DNA from: Marinobacter adhaerens HP15
Lineage (GTDB): Bacteria > Pseudomonadota > Gammaproteobacteria > Pseudomonadales > Oleiphilaceae
Length of the DNA stretch: 64,000 nt
NCBI RefSeq assembly: GCF_000166295.1
Contig: NC_017506.1
Span: forward strand, 3,162,001 to 3,226,000
Direction of reading: 5' to 3'
Under the pieces are notes generated by a model. The model saw only the letters and a list, made by a program, of their open reading frames with translations. It did not search any database and was not told the origin of the DNA. The first letter of the stretch is position 1. Each line of letters opens with the position of its first letter. Positions 29,739 through 38,494 of this stretch are shown here, piece by piece. The translations under genes and the position numbers were made by a program.

Positions 29739-29900
29739 GGAACAACTTTACGCCTCATTGGCAACTGCAGATGTCTGTATATGAACGAAAAGCTGTTATA
29801 GACATTCGTCTAATTTCTGCATGAATTTATTTGAATTGTCACGAATTCGTAACTACCTTGTTTTTGGGTCCAACAACAAAAATGTGTGGAGACAACAACG

Positions 29901-31034
29901 ATGCAAAGCAACAAACTGAGATTGGCAATTCGTGCGACGGCAGCAACAGTAGTAATGGGGGTTGCCTCTCAAGCGAGCGCACTTACGCTGAACGTAGGTG
30001 ACGATACCGAAGCGAGCCTGTATGGCTACGCTCGTCTGAACATGAGCTATGACCTGGACGGCAACCGCGCCGTATCCACCCGTGCAGGTTCTTTCACTCC
30101 CGCTAACGAAGACGTAACTGGCCACTTCGGCGCTGACGTACAGCAGAGCCGTCTGGGCGTTAAAGTCAAGCACGCGTCTGGCGTTGCGATCACCGTTGAA
30201 GGTGACTTCCGTGGTTCCGGCAACGGTGCAGGCAGTCTGCGTATGCGTCACGCGTACGGTGAATACAACGGTTTCATGGCCGGCCGTAACTGGTCCAACT
30301 ACACCAGCTTCGTAGGTAACACTCCGACTCTGGACTTCGACAGCCTGGCAGGCACAGCTGGTAGCCAGGATCGTACCGAGCAGGTTCGTTACACCACTGG
30401 CGCTCTTTCCTTCTCCCTTGAAGATCCGAGCTCACAGGGTGTTCTGGGTGCTGGCGGCAACACTCGCACCTCTGCACCTGCCCTGACTGCCCGCATCCAA
30501 GATTCCGCTGATGCTCTGTCCTACTCAGCTGCAGCGCTGATCAGCCAGGTTACCGCTGACGACGGCACCAATGACGACAGCGCCATGGGCTACGCAGTGT
30601 TTGGTGCGGCCAAGTTTGCTCTGAGCGATATGATCTCCATTCAGGGTGCAATCAACTACACCGACGGCGCCAACGGGTATCTGTGGCGTTCAGGCAGCAA
30701 CTACTTTGGCCCAAGCGCCTATGTAGATGGTAACAGCATTGAAACCATCGCAGGCTACGGCGGCTCGATTGGTACCAGTGTTGCCCTCGGCGGTGGTCGT
30801 AGCATCAACCTGGGCTACGGCACCACTACTCTGGACCTGGACGACGCGATTGCAGCTGGTGCAACTACCAATGCTGATGCTGAAACCAACCAGAATATCT
30901 TCCTGAACTACATGTGGTCACCGGTACAAAACGTCATGATGGGCGTTGAGTACGGTTACTTCGATCAGGAAACTGTGGCCGGTGACTCCACTGACGCAAA
31001 CCGCATCATCTTTGCGGCGCAGTACGGCTTCTAA
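29901..31034 (+). CDS. Outer-membrane porin, DcaP-like
   Basis: Beta-barrel porin of 377 residues. Residues 1-27 form a signal peptide ending A-S-Q-A-S-A, and the mature protein begins with 'LTLNVGDDTEASLYGYARLN', a start resembling DcaP-type trimeric porins. The sequence alternates polar and hydrophobic residues and ends 'IFAAQYGF' with a terminal Phe as needed for barrel assembly. The ATG at 29901 has TGGAG upstream; a GTG at 29886 in frame would include that site. The codon choice (many CGT, GGT, ACC) suggests high expression. Substrate unknown; DcaP members pass negatively charged organic molecules. Confidence 0.82.
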   Translation: MQSNKLRLAIRATAATVVMGVASQASALTLNVGDDTEASLYGYARLNMSYDLDGNRAVSTRAGSFTPANEDVTGHFGADVQQSRLGVKVKHASGVAITVEGDFRGSGNGAGSLRMRHAYGEYNGFMAGRNWSNYTSFVGNTPTLDFDSLAGTAGSQDRTEQVRYTTGALSFSLEDPSSQGVLGAGGNTRTSAPALTARIQDSADALSYSAAALISQVTADDGTNDDSAMGYAVFGAAKFALSDMISIQGAINYTDGANGYLWRSGSNYFGPSAYVDGNSIETIAGYGGSIGTSVALGGGRSINLGYGTTTLDLDDAIAAGATTNADAETNQNIFLNYMWSPVQNVMMGVEYGYFDQETVAGDSTDANRIIFAAQYGF

Positions 31035-31065
31035 TTCTTCCGTTAGAAGTTAGTTAACTCAGCAG

Positions 31066-31091
31066 AAACCCCGGCTCCGGCCGGGGTTTTT
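31066..31091 (+). terminator. Terminator of the porin gene
   Basis: AAACCCCGG (31066-31074) pairs with CCGGGGTTT (31081-31089) around a 6-nt loop and continues into TTTTT. Strong intrinsic terminator. Confidence 0.88.
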
Positions 31092-31216
31092 GTTTGTGCC
31101 GAATTTATAACGGACCTCTCTGAACATTGCTGGCCCAGAGTGCTAGTGAATGGCAATCATTGGAAGACCATTGTCGGCACTGAAGGAAAGAGAAGAACAG
31201 GAAGGAGCTAAAACGA

Positions 31217-31322
31217 GAGAGGCGGGCAATACGATTCAGGACTGTAGAGGGCCAGGGATGGCCCGAAACAAGCCCCCATGGATGGGCTCGTAGCGTGTCC
31301 TGAATCGTATTGCCCGCCTCTC
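31217..31322 (+). repeat. Palindromic element with 54-nt conserved core, copy 2
   Basis: Perfect 26-nt arms (31217-31242 and 31297-31322) enclose a 54-nt core (31243-31296). The core matches copy 3 at all but a few positions and ends CTCGTAGCGT. Hairpin A is GGGCC/GGCCC with loop AGGGAT; hairpin B is CCCA/TGGG with loop TGGA. It fills the convergent gap between the porin (31034) and aceF (31366), downstream of the porin terminator. The 331-nt gap holds nothing else that I recognise. Confidence 0.88.
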
Positions 31323-31365
31323 GCCGCCCCCAAACCTCAAAGGCTGGGAGCGGATCTAGCAGCTA

Positions 31366-33030
31366 TCACAGCAGAAGGGTACGAATGTCCCCAAGAAGCT
31401 GACTGAGCACCGTGGTAAACCGGGCCGCATCGGCCCCATTCACCGCCCGGTGATCGTAAGACAGCGACAACGGCAGCATCAGGCGGGGCTGGAACTCCTT
31501 ACCATCCCAAACCGGCTTCATCGCCGCCTTGGACACCCCAAGAATCGCCACCTCCGGCGTATTCACAATCGGCGTAAACGCGGTGCCGCCAATACCACCC
31601 AGACTGGTGATGGTAAAACAGGCACCCTGCATCTCTGCCGGCTTCAACTGCTTGTCCCGGGCTTTCTGGGCAAGCTCGGCGCTCTCGGCAGCAAGCTCCC
31701 ACAAGCCCTTCTTGTCCACATCCTTGATCACCGGCACCATCAGCCCGTTGGGCGTATCCACCGCAATCCCGATGTGAATGTACTTCTTGCGAACCACCTC
31801 CTTGCGCTCCATGTCCAGAGACACGTTGAACTGGGGCAGTTCTGCCAGCGCCGTGGCACAGGCCTTCAGCAGGAACGGAAGCGGCGTCATCTTAACGCCC
31901 TTCTTCTCGCCGGCTGCCTTCTGGGCCTTGCGGAAATCCTCCATATCGGTGATGTCCGCATCCTCGAACTGGGTGACGTGAGGCACGTTAAGCCAGCTGC
32001 GCTGCATGTTGTTGGCCGTGGCGAACATCATCCGCGACATGGCCTCACGCTTCACTTCACCAAACTGGCTGAAGTCTGGCAGCTTGACCCCGGGGATACC
32101 GGAGCCGGTGGCAACACCGCTACCCTGCTGAGCCTGCTTTAACTGGCTCTTCACATAGGCGTGGACATCGTCCTTGATAATCCGGCTCTTCGGGCCAGAG
32201 CCCTTGATGCGGGCCAGATCGGCACCCAGCTCACGGGCCAGCTTGCGAACAGCAGGGCCAGCATGGACCTTCGCGCCAGGCGTGGGCGGCTCATAGGTTG
32301 CACCCTGAGGTTCAGGGGCAGACTCTGCTTGCTGCTTTGGCTTCTCTTCGGACTTGGGCTCCGACTTCTCTTCCTTCGCCGGCTCTTCAGACGCCGGCTC
32401 GGAGTCGTCTTCCGCTTCGCCGCCCTCTTCCTGGACGGTCATCTCCAGCAGCTCATGGCCCTCGGAGAGCTTGTCACCCTCTGACACCAGGATCTTGCCC
32501 ACTTTGCCCGAGTACGGCGAGGGAATCTCCATGGTGGCCTTGTCCGATTCCACGGTAACCAGCGGATCGTCAGCCTCGATGGTATCGCCTTCGGCAACAT
32601 TGATTTCGATAACCGGAACATTGTCGAAGCCATCCAGCGCAGGAACCTTCACGGTCTCCTTGCGTGAGCCCCCGGAAGCCTTCTTCGGCGCCGGCTTGCT
32701 CTCTTCGGATTTCTCCTGCTTATCGGCTTCGCTCTTTTCCTCGGCTTTTCCTTCCGGCTCTTCCTCGGAATCGTCAGAGCCACCACCATCGGCGCTGGCT
32801 TCCATCATCCCCACGACGTCGCCTTCCTTGACCTTGTCGCCCACCTTAACGGTGATTTTGGTGATCTTGCCGGCACCGGGCGACGGCAGCTCCACCGAGG
32901 CTTTGTCTGACTCTACGGTCAGGATCGGATCTTCTGCTTCAACCGAATCCCCTGCACTGACGGTGATTTCGATAACCTCGACCTCATCCGCACCGCCGAG
33001 ATCCGGAACCTTGATTTCCTGTTCACTCAT
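31366..33030 (-). CDS. aceF: Pyruvate dehydrogenase E2, dihydrolipoyl acetyltransferase
   Basis: The 554-residue E2 has two lipoyl domains, each with the lipoylated Lys in D-K-A ('VESDKASVELPSPG', K43; 'VESDKATMEIPSPY', near residue 160). They are joined by Glu/Lys/Ser/Ala-rich linkers. A peripheral subunit-binding domain follows ('GPAVRKLARELGADLARIKG', about residues 252-285), then the catalytic domain ending in 'DHRAVNGADAARF', the active-site His-Asp motif. It transfers acetyl from E1 to CoA in the cytoplasmic PDH complex. The gene starts 10 nt after aceE. No E3 gene (lpd) is linked here. Confidence 0.96.
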   Translation of the reverse strand: MSEQEIKVPDLGGADEVEVIEITVSAGDSVEAEDPILTVESDKASVELPSPGAGKITKITVKVGDKVKEGDVVGMMEASADGGGSDDSEEEPEGKAEEKSEADKQEKSEESKPAPKKASGGSRKETVKVPALDGFDNVPVIEINVAEGDTIEADDPLVTVESDKATMEIPSPYSGKVGKILVSEGDKLSEGHELLEMTVQEEGGEAEDDSEPASEEPAKEEKSEPKSEEKPKQQAESAPEPQGATYEPPTPGAKVHAGPAVRKLARELGADLARIKGSGPKSRIIKDDVHAYVKSQLKQAQQGSGVATGSGIPGVKLPDFSQFGEVKREAMSRMMFATANNMQRSWLNVPHVTQFEDADITDMEDFRKAQKAAGEKKGVKMTPLPFLLKACATALAELPQFNVSLDMERKEVVRKKYIHIGIAVDTPNGLMVPVIKDVDKKGLWELAAESAELAQKARDKQLKPAEMQGACFTITSLGGIGGTAFTPIVNTPEVAILGVSKAAMKPVWDGKEFQPRLMLPLSLSYDHRAVNGADAARFTTVLSQLLGDIRTLLL

Positions 33031-33040
33031 GGCGGTCTCC

Positions 33041-35704
33041 TTAGCTCAGCACCGGGTTCGTTTTGTTGCGATCGATTCCGTACTTGCGCATGGCTTCGAG
33101 AACCACATCGTTCTTCACCTCACCGTCCTTGGCCAGAGCTGACAGCGCCGTGACTGTTACGTAGTAACGGTCGACTTCAAAGAAGCTGCGCAGCTTTTCC
33201 CGGGTGTCGCTGCGGCCAAAGCCGTCGGTGCCCAGGGTCAGGTAGGTTTTCGGGATGAACGCCCGGAGCTGCTCGGAGTGCAGCTTGATGTAATCGGTGG
33301 AAGAAACCACTGGCCCGGTCTGTTTCTCCAGGCACTGGGTAACATACGCCTTCTTCGGCTTGTCATCCGGGTGCAGGCGGTTCCAGCGCTCTACGTGCAG
33401 GCCTTCACGGGCGAGCTCGTTGAAGCTGGTAACACTCCACACATCGGACGCGACACCCCAGTCGTCTTTCAGCATCTGGGCGGCAGCACGCACCTCGTTG
33501 AGGATAGCGCCCGCACCAAGCAACTGAACCCGAGGCGTCTTCTTGTTGCCCTTGGTTTCGACAGACTCGAACTTGTACATGCCCTTGATAATGCCGTCTT
33601 CGCAATCCTTGGGCATTGCAGGCTGTTCGTAGTTCTCGTTTTCGATGGTCAGGTAGTAGAAGACGTTCTGGTTGTCCTCGAACATCTCCTTCATACCCTT
33701 GCGGAGCACGACCGCCATTTCATAACCGTAAGCCGGATCGTAGGCTTTACAGTTCGGAATGGTGTTAGCCAGCACGTGACTGTGGCCGTCCTGGTGCTGC
33801 AGGCCTTCGCCGTTCAGGGTGGTCCGGCCGGCGGTACCGCCGATCAGGAAACCACGGGCCTGGATGTCACCGGATGCCCACGCCAGATCGCCAACCCGCT
33901 GGAAACCGAACATGGAATAGAAGATGTAGAACGGAATCAACGGGAAGTTGTTGGTGCTGTAGGAGGTCGCGGCCGCCATCCACGCTGCCATGGAGCCGTC
34001 TTCGTTGATACCTTCCTCAAGAATCTGGCCTTTCTTGTCTTCCCGGTAGTACATGATCTGATCACGGTCTTCCGGAACGTACTTCTGGCCTTCGGCGGTG
34101 TAGATGCCGAGCTGGCGGAACATGCCTTCCATACCAAAGGTACGGGCTTCGTCGGGCACAATGGGTACCACACGCTTGCCGATGCGCTTGTCCTTGGTCA
34201 GGGCTGTCAGGATACGGACGAAGGCCATCGTGGTGGAGATCTTCCGGTCGCCGGAGCCTTCCAGTACCGCTTTGAAGATGTCCAGATCAGGAATCTGCAG
34301 CGGCTGGCAATCCTTGCGGCGCTTGGGATAGAAACCACCCAATTCCTGCCGGCGCTTCTTCATATAGACAATTTCCGGGCTATCCGGCGCTGGCCGGTAG
34401 TAGGGAACGTCCTTGAGCTCCTCATCCTTCAGCGGCACTGCAAAGCGGTCGCGGAACGATTTAAGCTGCTCGATATCAAGCTTCTTCAAAGAGTGGGCGG
34501 TATTCTGCGCCTCGCCGGCCTCACCAAAGCCATAGCCTTTGATGGTATGAGCCAGTATGACGGTCGGACGCCCACCGTTCTTGTTGATGGCATGATGGAA
34601 GGCTGCATAGATCTTGTAAGGATCATGGCCACCCCGGTTGAGCTTGTTGATCTCCTCATCCGACAGGTCCTCAACGAGCTTGGCTGTTTCGGGGTACTTG
34701 CCGAAGAAATTCTTACGGGTATAGGCCGGGCCATTACTCTTGAAGTTCTGAAGGTCGCCGTCACAGACCTCGTCCATGACGCGCTGCATCTTCCCTTCTT
34801 TGTCCCTCTCGAACAGGGGATCCCAGTGGCGACCCCAGACGACCTTCAACACGTTCCAGCCGGCACCGCGAAAGACACCCTCAAGTTCCTGGATAATCTT
34901 GCCATTACCACGGACTGGGCCGTCCAGACGCTGAAGGTTGCAGTTAACCACAAAGATCAGGTTGCTGAGGTTTTCCCGGCCGGCCATGGAGATGGACCCC
35001 AGGGTTTCCGGCTCGTCACACTCGCCGTCACCGACAAAGCACCAGACCTTGCGGTCGCCCATCTCGATGAGCTCCCGGCTGTCCAGGTACTTCATTACGT
35101 GAGCCTGATAAATGGCCTGAATCGGGCCCAGACCCATGGAAACCGTGGGGAACTGCCAGTAATCCGGCATCAACCAGGGGTGCGGGTAGGACGAAAGGCC
35201 GGTGCCATCTACCTCTTCGCGATACTTGTCGAGATCTTTTTCATCGAACCGGCCTTCAAGATAGGAGCGTGCATAGATGCCCGGAGATGAGTGCCCCTGG
35301 AAATAAACCAGATCGGATTCGCGCTTTTCGTCGCCACCGTGGAAGAAGTAGTTAAAGCCAACATCGTAGAGGGTCGCAGCCGACGAGAACGAGGAAACAT
35401 GGCCGCCAAGATCTCCGGGACGCTGATTGGCGCGCATAACCATGGCCATGGCATTCCAGCGGATCAGGGAGCGAATACGGCGCTCCATGAAGAGGTCGCC
35501 GGGCATCGGCGCCTGCTGGGACACAGGAATACTGTTCCGGAATGGCGTGGTAATGGAATATGGCAGCTCGGTTCCGTCACGGCTCGCCCGTTCGGAGAGC
35601 CTCTCAAGAATGTATTTGGCCCGGTCTACGCCTTCGTTCTCGATCAGAGATTCCAGCGCGTCCAGCCATTCACTGGTTTCAATGGGATCATCGTCCTGGT
35701 ACAT
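33041..35704 (-). CDS. aceE: Pyruvate dehydrogenase E1 component
   Basis: Homodimeric thiamine-diphosphate E1 of 887 residues, matching E. coli AceE in length. 'GDGECDEPETLGSIS' is the ThDP/Mg2+ motif (G-D-G...N-N type, here with 'NLIFVVNCNLQRLDGPVRG'), and 'HSHVLANTIPNCKAYDPAYG' is a conserved part of the C-terminal half. It decarboxylates pyruvate and acetylates the E2 lipoyl groups. The ATG at 35704 has GGGGAGGG 4-5 nt upstream; a TTG just before it is also in frame. No TGGTCnGACCA operator lies in front of the gene, so PdhR-like control is not visible. Confidence 0.96.
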   Translation of the reverse strand: MYQDDDPIETSEWLDALESLIENEGVDRAKYILERLSERASRDGTELPYSITTPFRNSIPVSQQAPMPGDLFMERRIRSLIRWNAMAMVMRANQRPGDLGGHVSSFSSAATLYDVGFNYFFHGGDEKRESDLVYFQGHSSPGIYARSYLEGRFDEKDLDKYREEVDGTGLSSYPHPWLMPDYWQFPTVSMGLGPIQAIYQAHVMKYLDSRELIEMGDRKVWCFVGDGECDEPETLGSISMAGRENLSNLIFVVNCNLQRLDGPVRGNGKIIQELEGVFRGAGWNVLKVVWGRHWDPLFERDKEGKMQRVMDEVCDGDLQNFKSNGPAYTRKNFFGKYPETAKLVEDLSDEEINKLNRGGHDPYKIYAAFHHAINKNGGRPTVILAHTIKGYGFGEAGEAQNTAHSLKKLDIEQLKSFRDRFAVPLKDEELKDVPYYRPAPDSPEIVYMKKRRQELGGFYPKRRKDCQPLQIPDLDIFKAVLEGSGDRKISTTMAFVRILTALTKDKRIGKRVVPIVPDEARTFGMEGMFRQLGIYTAEGQKYVPEDRDQIMYYREDKKGQILEEGINEDGSMAAWMAAATSYSTNNFPLIPFYIFYSMFGFQRVGDLAWASGDIQARGFLIGGTAGRTTLNGEGLQHQDGHSHVLANTIPNCKAYDPAYGYEMAVVLRKGMKEMFEDNQNVFYYLTIENENYEQPAMPKDCEDGIIKGMYKFESVETKGNKKTPRVQLLGAGAILNEVRAAAQMLKDDWGVASDVWSVTSFNELAREGLHVERWNRLHPDDKPKKAYVTQCLEKQTGPVVSSTDYIKLHSEQLRAFIPKTYLTLGTDGFGRSDTREKLRSFFEVDRYYVTVTALSALAKDGEVKNDVVLEAMRKYGIDRNKTNPVLS

Positions 35705-36261
35705 CAAACCCTCCCCTTGGCATCAAAAAGTGCAGCGCCGCCACGATCAGCAGCCGGGCGCGTTGCGGTGTCGATAAGCTGCGATGAAATGCAGTGTTTT
35801 GTTGTGGGTATGTCAGCCTGACAGGTGTACCGGCTCCCAGTACACAGAACCTGTACAAAGCATAGAACAGCTTTCACACTTTTCCTGCCCGATCGCCCCC
35901 GATTTACGGGCTTTTGGCCCCACGAATGATCGGTATGCCGATGAAGCGCGCGGATCAGCCAACCCATTTCGTCGTCTTTTTACTACATTTTTAACGCTAA
36001 ATTCAATTTACACCCTATCTAAATCCATTTCAGGGGCGCTCTTTGCGGTTAGTTACGGAAGAATGACCGTTTTTGGACCAGCAGACAACCAGACTGCGAC
36101 CAATGTCGTAGCATTCTTATCAACCGGAAAATTGATTACCACGCTAAACGATATCCTCGCCGCAATTCGCTACACATTCGCCGCTGTTAGCGATTTTTGT
36201 TGAATATTCTGAGCCTTTAACTCTTCTACTCATCTAATTTACCGGAACTTTTTAATTAGAC

Positions 36262-36290
36262 CTGAAAATAATCTCCCGTTTATGTATACT
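36262..36290 (+). promoter_or_regulatory. Sigma-70 promoter of the kamA-like gene
   Basis: CTGAAA (36262-36267), a 17-nt spacer and TATACT (36285-36290). Transcription would start near 36297, about 20 nt before the palindrome at 36315. Confidence 0.5.
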
Positions 36291-36314
36291 CGCCTGCCTG
36301 ATTTTTAACCACCG

Positions 36315-36335
36315 AAAAGTGGTCGGACCACTTTT
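36315..36335. promoter_or_regulatory. Palindrome with TGGTCnGACCA core upstream of kamA-like gene
   Basis: Ten-nt perfect arms, AAAAGTGGTC and GACCACTTTT, flank one G. The core TGGTCGGACCA has the same form as the two sites at the glycolate locus (11622 and 11740). Position just downstream of a predicted promoter suggests a repressor site for an FCD regulator; it could instead act as an RNA hairpin. Confidence 0.6.
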
Positions 36336-36364
36336 CTGTCATTGGCACCAACAGAGGGCGATCT

Positions 36365-37729
36365 ATGAACTCCATCGTCACCTTTCCGAACCGAATTCCC
36401 ACTACGGAGTTCGAGGAACGGCGTTTCAAGGTCTACACAGACCGCCAGCTCGACAAGATTGAAGTCATTCAGAATCTCCCTGAGGAGACGCTATTTGAAA
36501 TGAAGGTGGTAGCCAGCGTGCTACCTTTCCGGGTCAACGAATATGTGATCAATGAACTGATCAACTGGGACAAGGTTCCCAACGACCCGATCTATCAGCT
36601 TGTCTTCCCCCAGAAAGGCATGTTGAAAGAAGAGCATTACGAGCGCATGGCAACAATGCACCGTGAAGGTGCCGACAAAAAAGAGATCCAGGCGGTTGCC
36701 AAGGAAATCCGGGATGAACTGAACCCGCACCCGGCAGGCCAGATGGAAATGAACATGCCCGAGCTGGACGGTGAGGTGCTCGACGGTGTTCAGCACAAGT
36801 ACCGCGAGACAGTGCTGTTTTTCCCGGCCCAGGGTCAGACCTGCCACTCTTACTGCACCTTCTGTTTCCGCTGGGCACAGTTTGTCGGTGACAAGGACCT
36901 GAAAATGGCCAGCACCGAAGCCGAGAAGCTCCACGGCTACCTGCAGGAGCACACCGAGGTAACCGACCTGCTGGTGACCGGTGGTGATCCAATGGTCATG
37001 AAAACCAAGAACCTGGTGCAGTATCTCGAGCCATTGCTGGAGCCCGAGTTCGACCACATCCAGACCATCCGCATCGGCACCAAGGCCCTCACCTTCTGGC
37101 CCTACCGCTTTGTGACCGATAAAGATGCGGATGAGCTGATCGATCTGTTCGCCCGTCTCGTGGACGCCGGCAAGCACGTGGCCATCATGGCCCACTACAA
37201 CCACTGGCAGGAAATCACCACCGAGATCGCCGAAGAGGCCATCCGACGTATCCGCGCCACCGGCGCCGAGATCCGAGCCCAGGGCCCGCTGATCAAGCAC
37301 GTCAACGACGATGCCGACGCCTGGGCAAAACTGTGGAAGAAAGAAGTGCAGCTGGGCATCATCCCCTACTACATGTTTGTAGAGCGGGACACCGGTGCCA
37401 AAAACTACTTTGAAGTACCTCTCGCCGAAGCCTTCCACATCTATCGGGAAGCCATGAAAAAGGTCAGCGGCCTGGCCCGGACCGCCCGCGGCCCCTCCAT
37501 GAGCGCCGGCCCCGGCAAGGTGGAGATTCAGGGTATAACTGAAATCAACGGCGAGAAGGTGTTCGTCCTGCGCTTCCTGCAGGGTCGTAATCCGGACTGG
37601 GTTCAGCGCCCGTTCTTCGCCAAGTACAGCGAGACGGCCACCTGGCTACACGAACTGGAACCAGCCTTTGGCGAAGAGAAGTTCTTCTTTGAGGATGAGT
37701 ACGAAGAGATGAAGAAGGGTAACGGCTAA
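36365..37729 (+). CDS. KamA-family radical SAM aminomutase
   Basis: The 454-residue protein carries the radical-SAM cluster motif C160-x3-C164-x2-C167 in 'CHSYCTFCFRW', followed by 'DLLVTGGDPMVM', the SAM-contacting GGDP segment of the KamA family. Lysine 2,3-aminomutase relatives also bind PLP. It is longer than EpmB (about 340) and has an N-terminal extension of about 100 residues, so a true 2,3-aminomutase of lysine or glutamate, or another substrate, is more likely than EF-P modification. No acetyltransferase (ablB) or epm partner is adjacent. A palindrome with the FCD-type operator core lies 30 nt before the ATG, and the gene is monocistronic with its own terminator. Confidence 0.85.
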   Translation: MNSIVTFPNRIPTTEFEERRFKVYTDRQLDKIEVIQNLPEETLFEMKVVASVLPFRVNEYVINELINWDKVPNDPIYQLVFPQKGMLKEEHYERMATMHREGADKKEIQAVAKEIRDELNPHPAGQMEMNMPELDGEVLDGVQHKYRETVLFFPAQGQTCHSYCTFCFRWAQFVGDKDLKMASTEAEKLHGYLQEHTEVTDLLVTGGDPMVMKTKNLVQYLEPLLEPEFDHIQTIRIGTKALTFWPYRFVTDKDADELIDLFARLVDAGKHVAIMAHYNHWQEITTEIAEEAIRRIRATGAEIRAQGPLIKHVNDDADAWAKLWKKEVQLGIIPYYMFVERDTGAKNYFEVPLAEAFHIYREAMKKVSGLARTARGPSMSAGPGKVEIQGITEINGEKVFVLRFLQGRNPDWVQRPFFAKYSETATWLHELEPAFGEEKFFFEDEYEEMKKGNG

Positions 37730-37752
37730 AGGCCGGCCCTGGCGTGATAAAA

Positions 37753-37780
37753 AAAGCGGCCCCAGTGACGGGGCCGCTTT
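37753..37780. terminator. Bidirectional terminator after kamA-like gene
   Basis: AAAGCGGCCCC (37753-37763) pairs with GGGGCCGCTTT (37770-37780) with A-run on the left and T-rich tail on the right. It serves the kamA-like gene and the convergent small membrane gene. Confidence 0.88.
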
Positions 37781-37785
37781 GCTTT

Positions 37786-38019
37786 TCAGCGATTGGAACG
37801 ACGCGCTTTCCAGTTGGGAATAACCCAAAAGACCAGGGCTCCGAACACAGCCCCGATAATGCCAATCAACGCTACCTGCAGACCACCATTACCCAGAACC
37901 CCGTCCTGGACGTTCTCCATCGCCAGCAAGCCGGCAATGAGGATCCATGGAGTGAGAAGAATAAGGGCGCTCAAAGCCAGGAATCGCTGAATTCGACGAT
38001 CATCTTTTCGACTACGCAT
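37786..38019 (-). CDS. Small two-TM membrane protein, unknown
   Basis: A 77-residue protein: a charged N-terminus (M-R-S-R-K-D-D-R-R), a first membrane segment 'FLALSALILLTPWILIAGLL', a polar turn, and a second segment 'LIGIIGAVFGALVFWVI', then a basic tail. The ATG at 38019 has GGGAGAGG upstream. I do not recognise a family. The basic ends suggest an inner-membrane hairpin with both termini in the cytoplasm. It converges on the kamA-like gene and shares the terminator. Confidence 0.7.
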   Translation of the reverse strand: MRSRKDDRRIQRFLALSALILLTPWILIAGLLAMENVQDGVLGNGGLQVALIGIIGAVFGALVFWVIPNWKARRSNR

Positions 38020-38082
38020 AACGACCTCTCCCAATAAATGAGCCTATGAATACTGCATCTATTAGTCATTGGATCAGGTTCG

Positions 38083-38409
38083 TTATTTTTGCCTCACAAA
38101 CTTGGGCACAAACCCCTCTGGCTTGTCCCTGAGCCACTCAACAAACGTCCGCAACTCCTCCAGCTGCAGCAGCTTTTCCCGGGTGTTGAAGTACAGACCC
38201 AGTTCGTATTCCGAGCGAGCTTTATGAATGGCGTTGTGACAGGGTCTGCACACCCACAGGGTTCGGGTGATCAGATCTTCTTTGGTGAACAGTTTCTGGA
38301 AGCGCTTCTTCCGATGCAGGTGCTTGGGGATAAGGTGGTGCCGGGTGAGCCTGGCAACCGGGCGTTCGCAGAGTTCGCAATTGTCTGGCTGGGGTGGGAG
38401 CTTGAGCAT
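38083..38409 (-). CDS. HNH endonuclease-like small protein
   Basis: A 108-residue protein with a zinc-ribbon HNH fold: 'CELC' near the N-terminus, 'LTRHHLIPKHLHRKK' (the H-H of the motif), then 'WVCRPCHNAIHKA' with the second Cys pair and the N and H residues. The pattern C-x2-C ... HH ... C-x2-C-H-N-x3-H is that of stand-alone HNH nucleases such as YajD. The start at 38409 lies just before 'LKLPPQPDNC'; a longer frame to 38463 is possible. No partner gene or mobile element is adjacent, so a housekeeping nuclease role is as likely as any other. Confidence 0.75.
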   Translation of the reverse strand: MLKLPPQPDNCELCERPVARLTRHHLIPKHLHRKKRFQKLFTKEDLITRTLWVCRPCHNAIHKARSEYELGLYFNTREKLLQLEELRTFVEWLRDKPEGFVPKFVRQK

Positions 38410-38494
38410 TGTGTTTGCTTGAACGAGGGCCGGATGAACACATTCACCCGGCCCCGGATTCAACCTCGGGTTCTGATCTCCCCGAGCAACCTAA

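Larger units (their letters stand above)
35705..36364. other. 660-nt divergent intergenic region, AT-rich in the centre
   Basis: This is the longest gene-free stretch of the window, between divergent aceE and the kamA-like gene. From about 35960 to 36290 it is visibly richer in A and T than its surroundings. It should hold the aceE promoter, which I could not place with confidence, and contains the kamA-side promoter and palindrome listed separately. A 139-codon frame at 35784-36203 has no ribosome-binding site and no recognisable protein character. I see no RNA gene or riboswitch here. Confidence 0.6.

Noticed and set aside
32300..32800. Ser/Glu-rich repetitive stretch
   Set aside because: It is the linker region between lipoyl domains of AceF.
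33278..35290. Open frame of 670 codons antisense to aceE
   Set aside because: It has no ribosome-binding site and its product shows no domain character. Long antisense frames are expected in high-GC genes with strong codon bias, and aceE is certain.
35784..36203. 139-codon frame in the aceE-kamA gap
   Set aside because: No ribosome-binding site, atypical composition and no motif; treated as non-coding.
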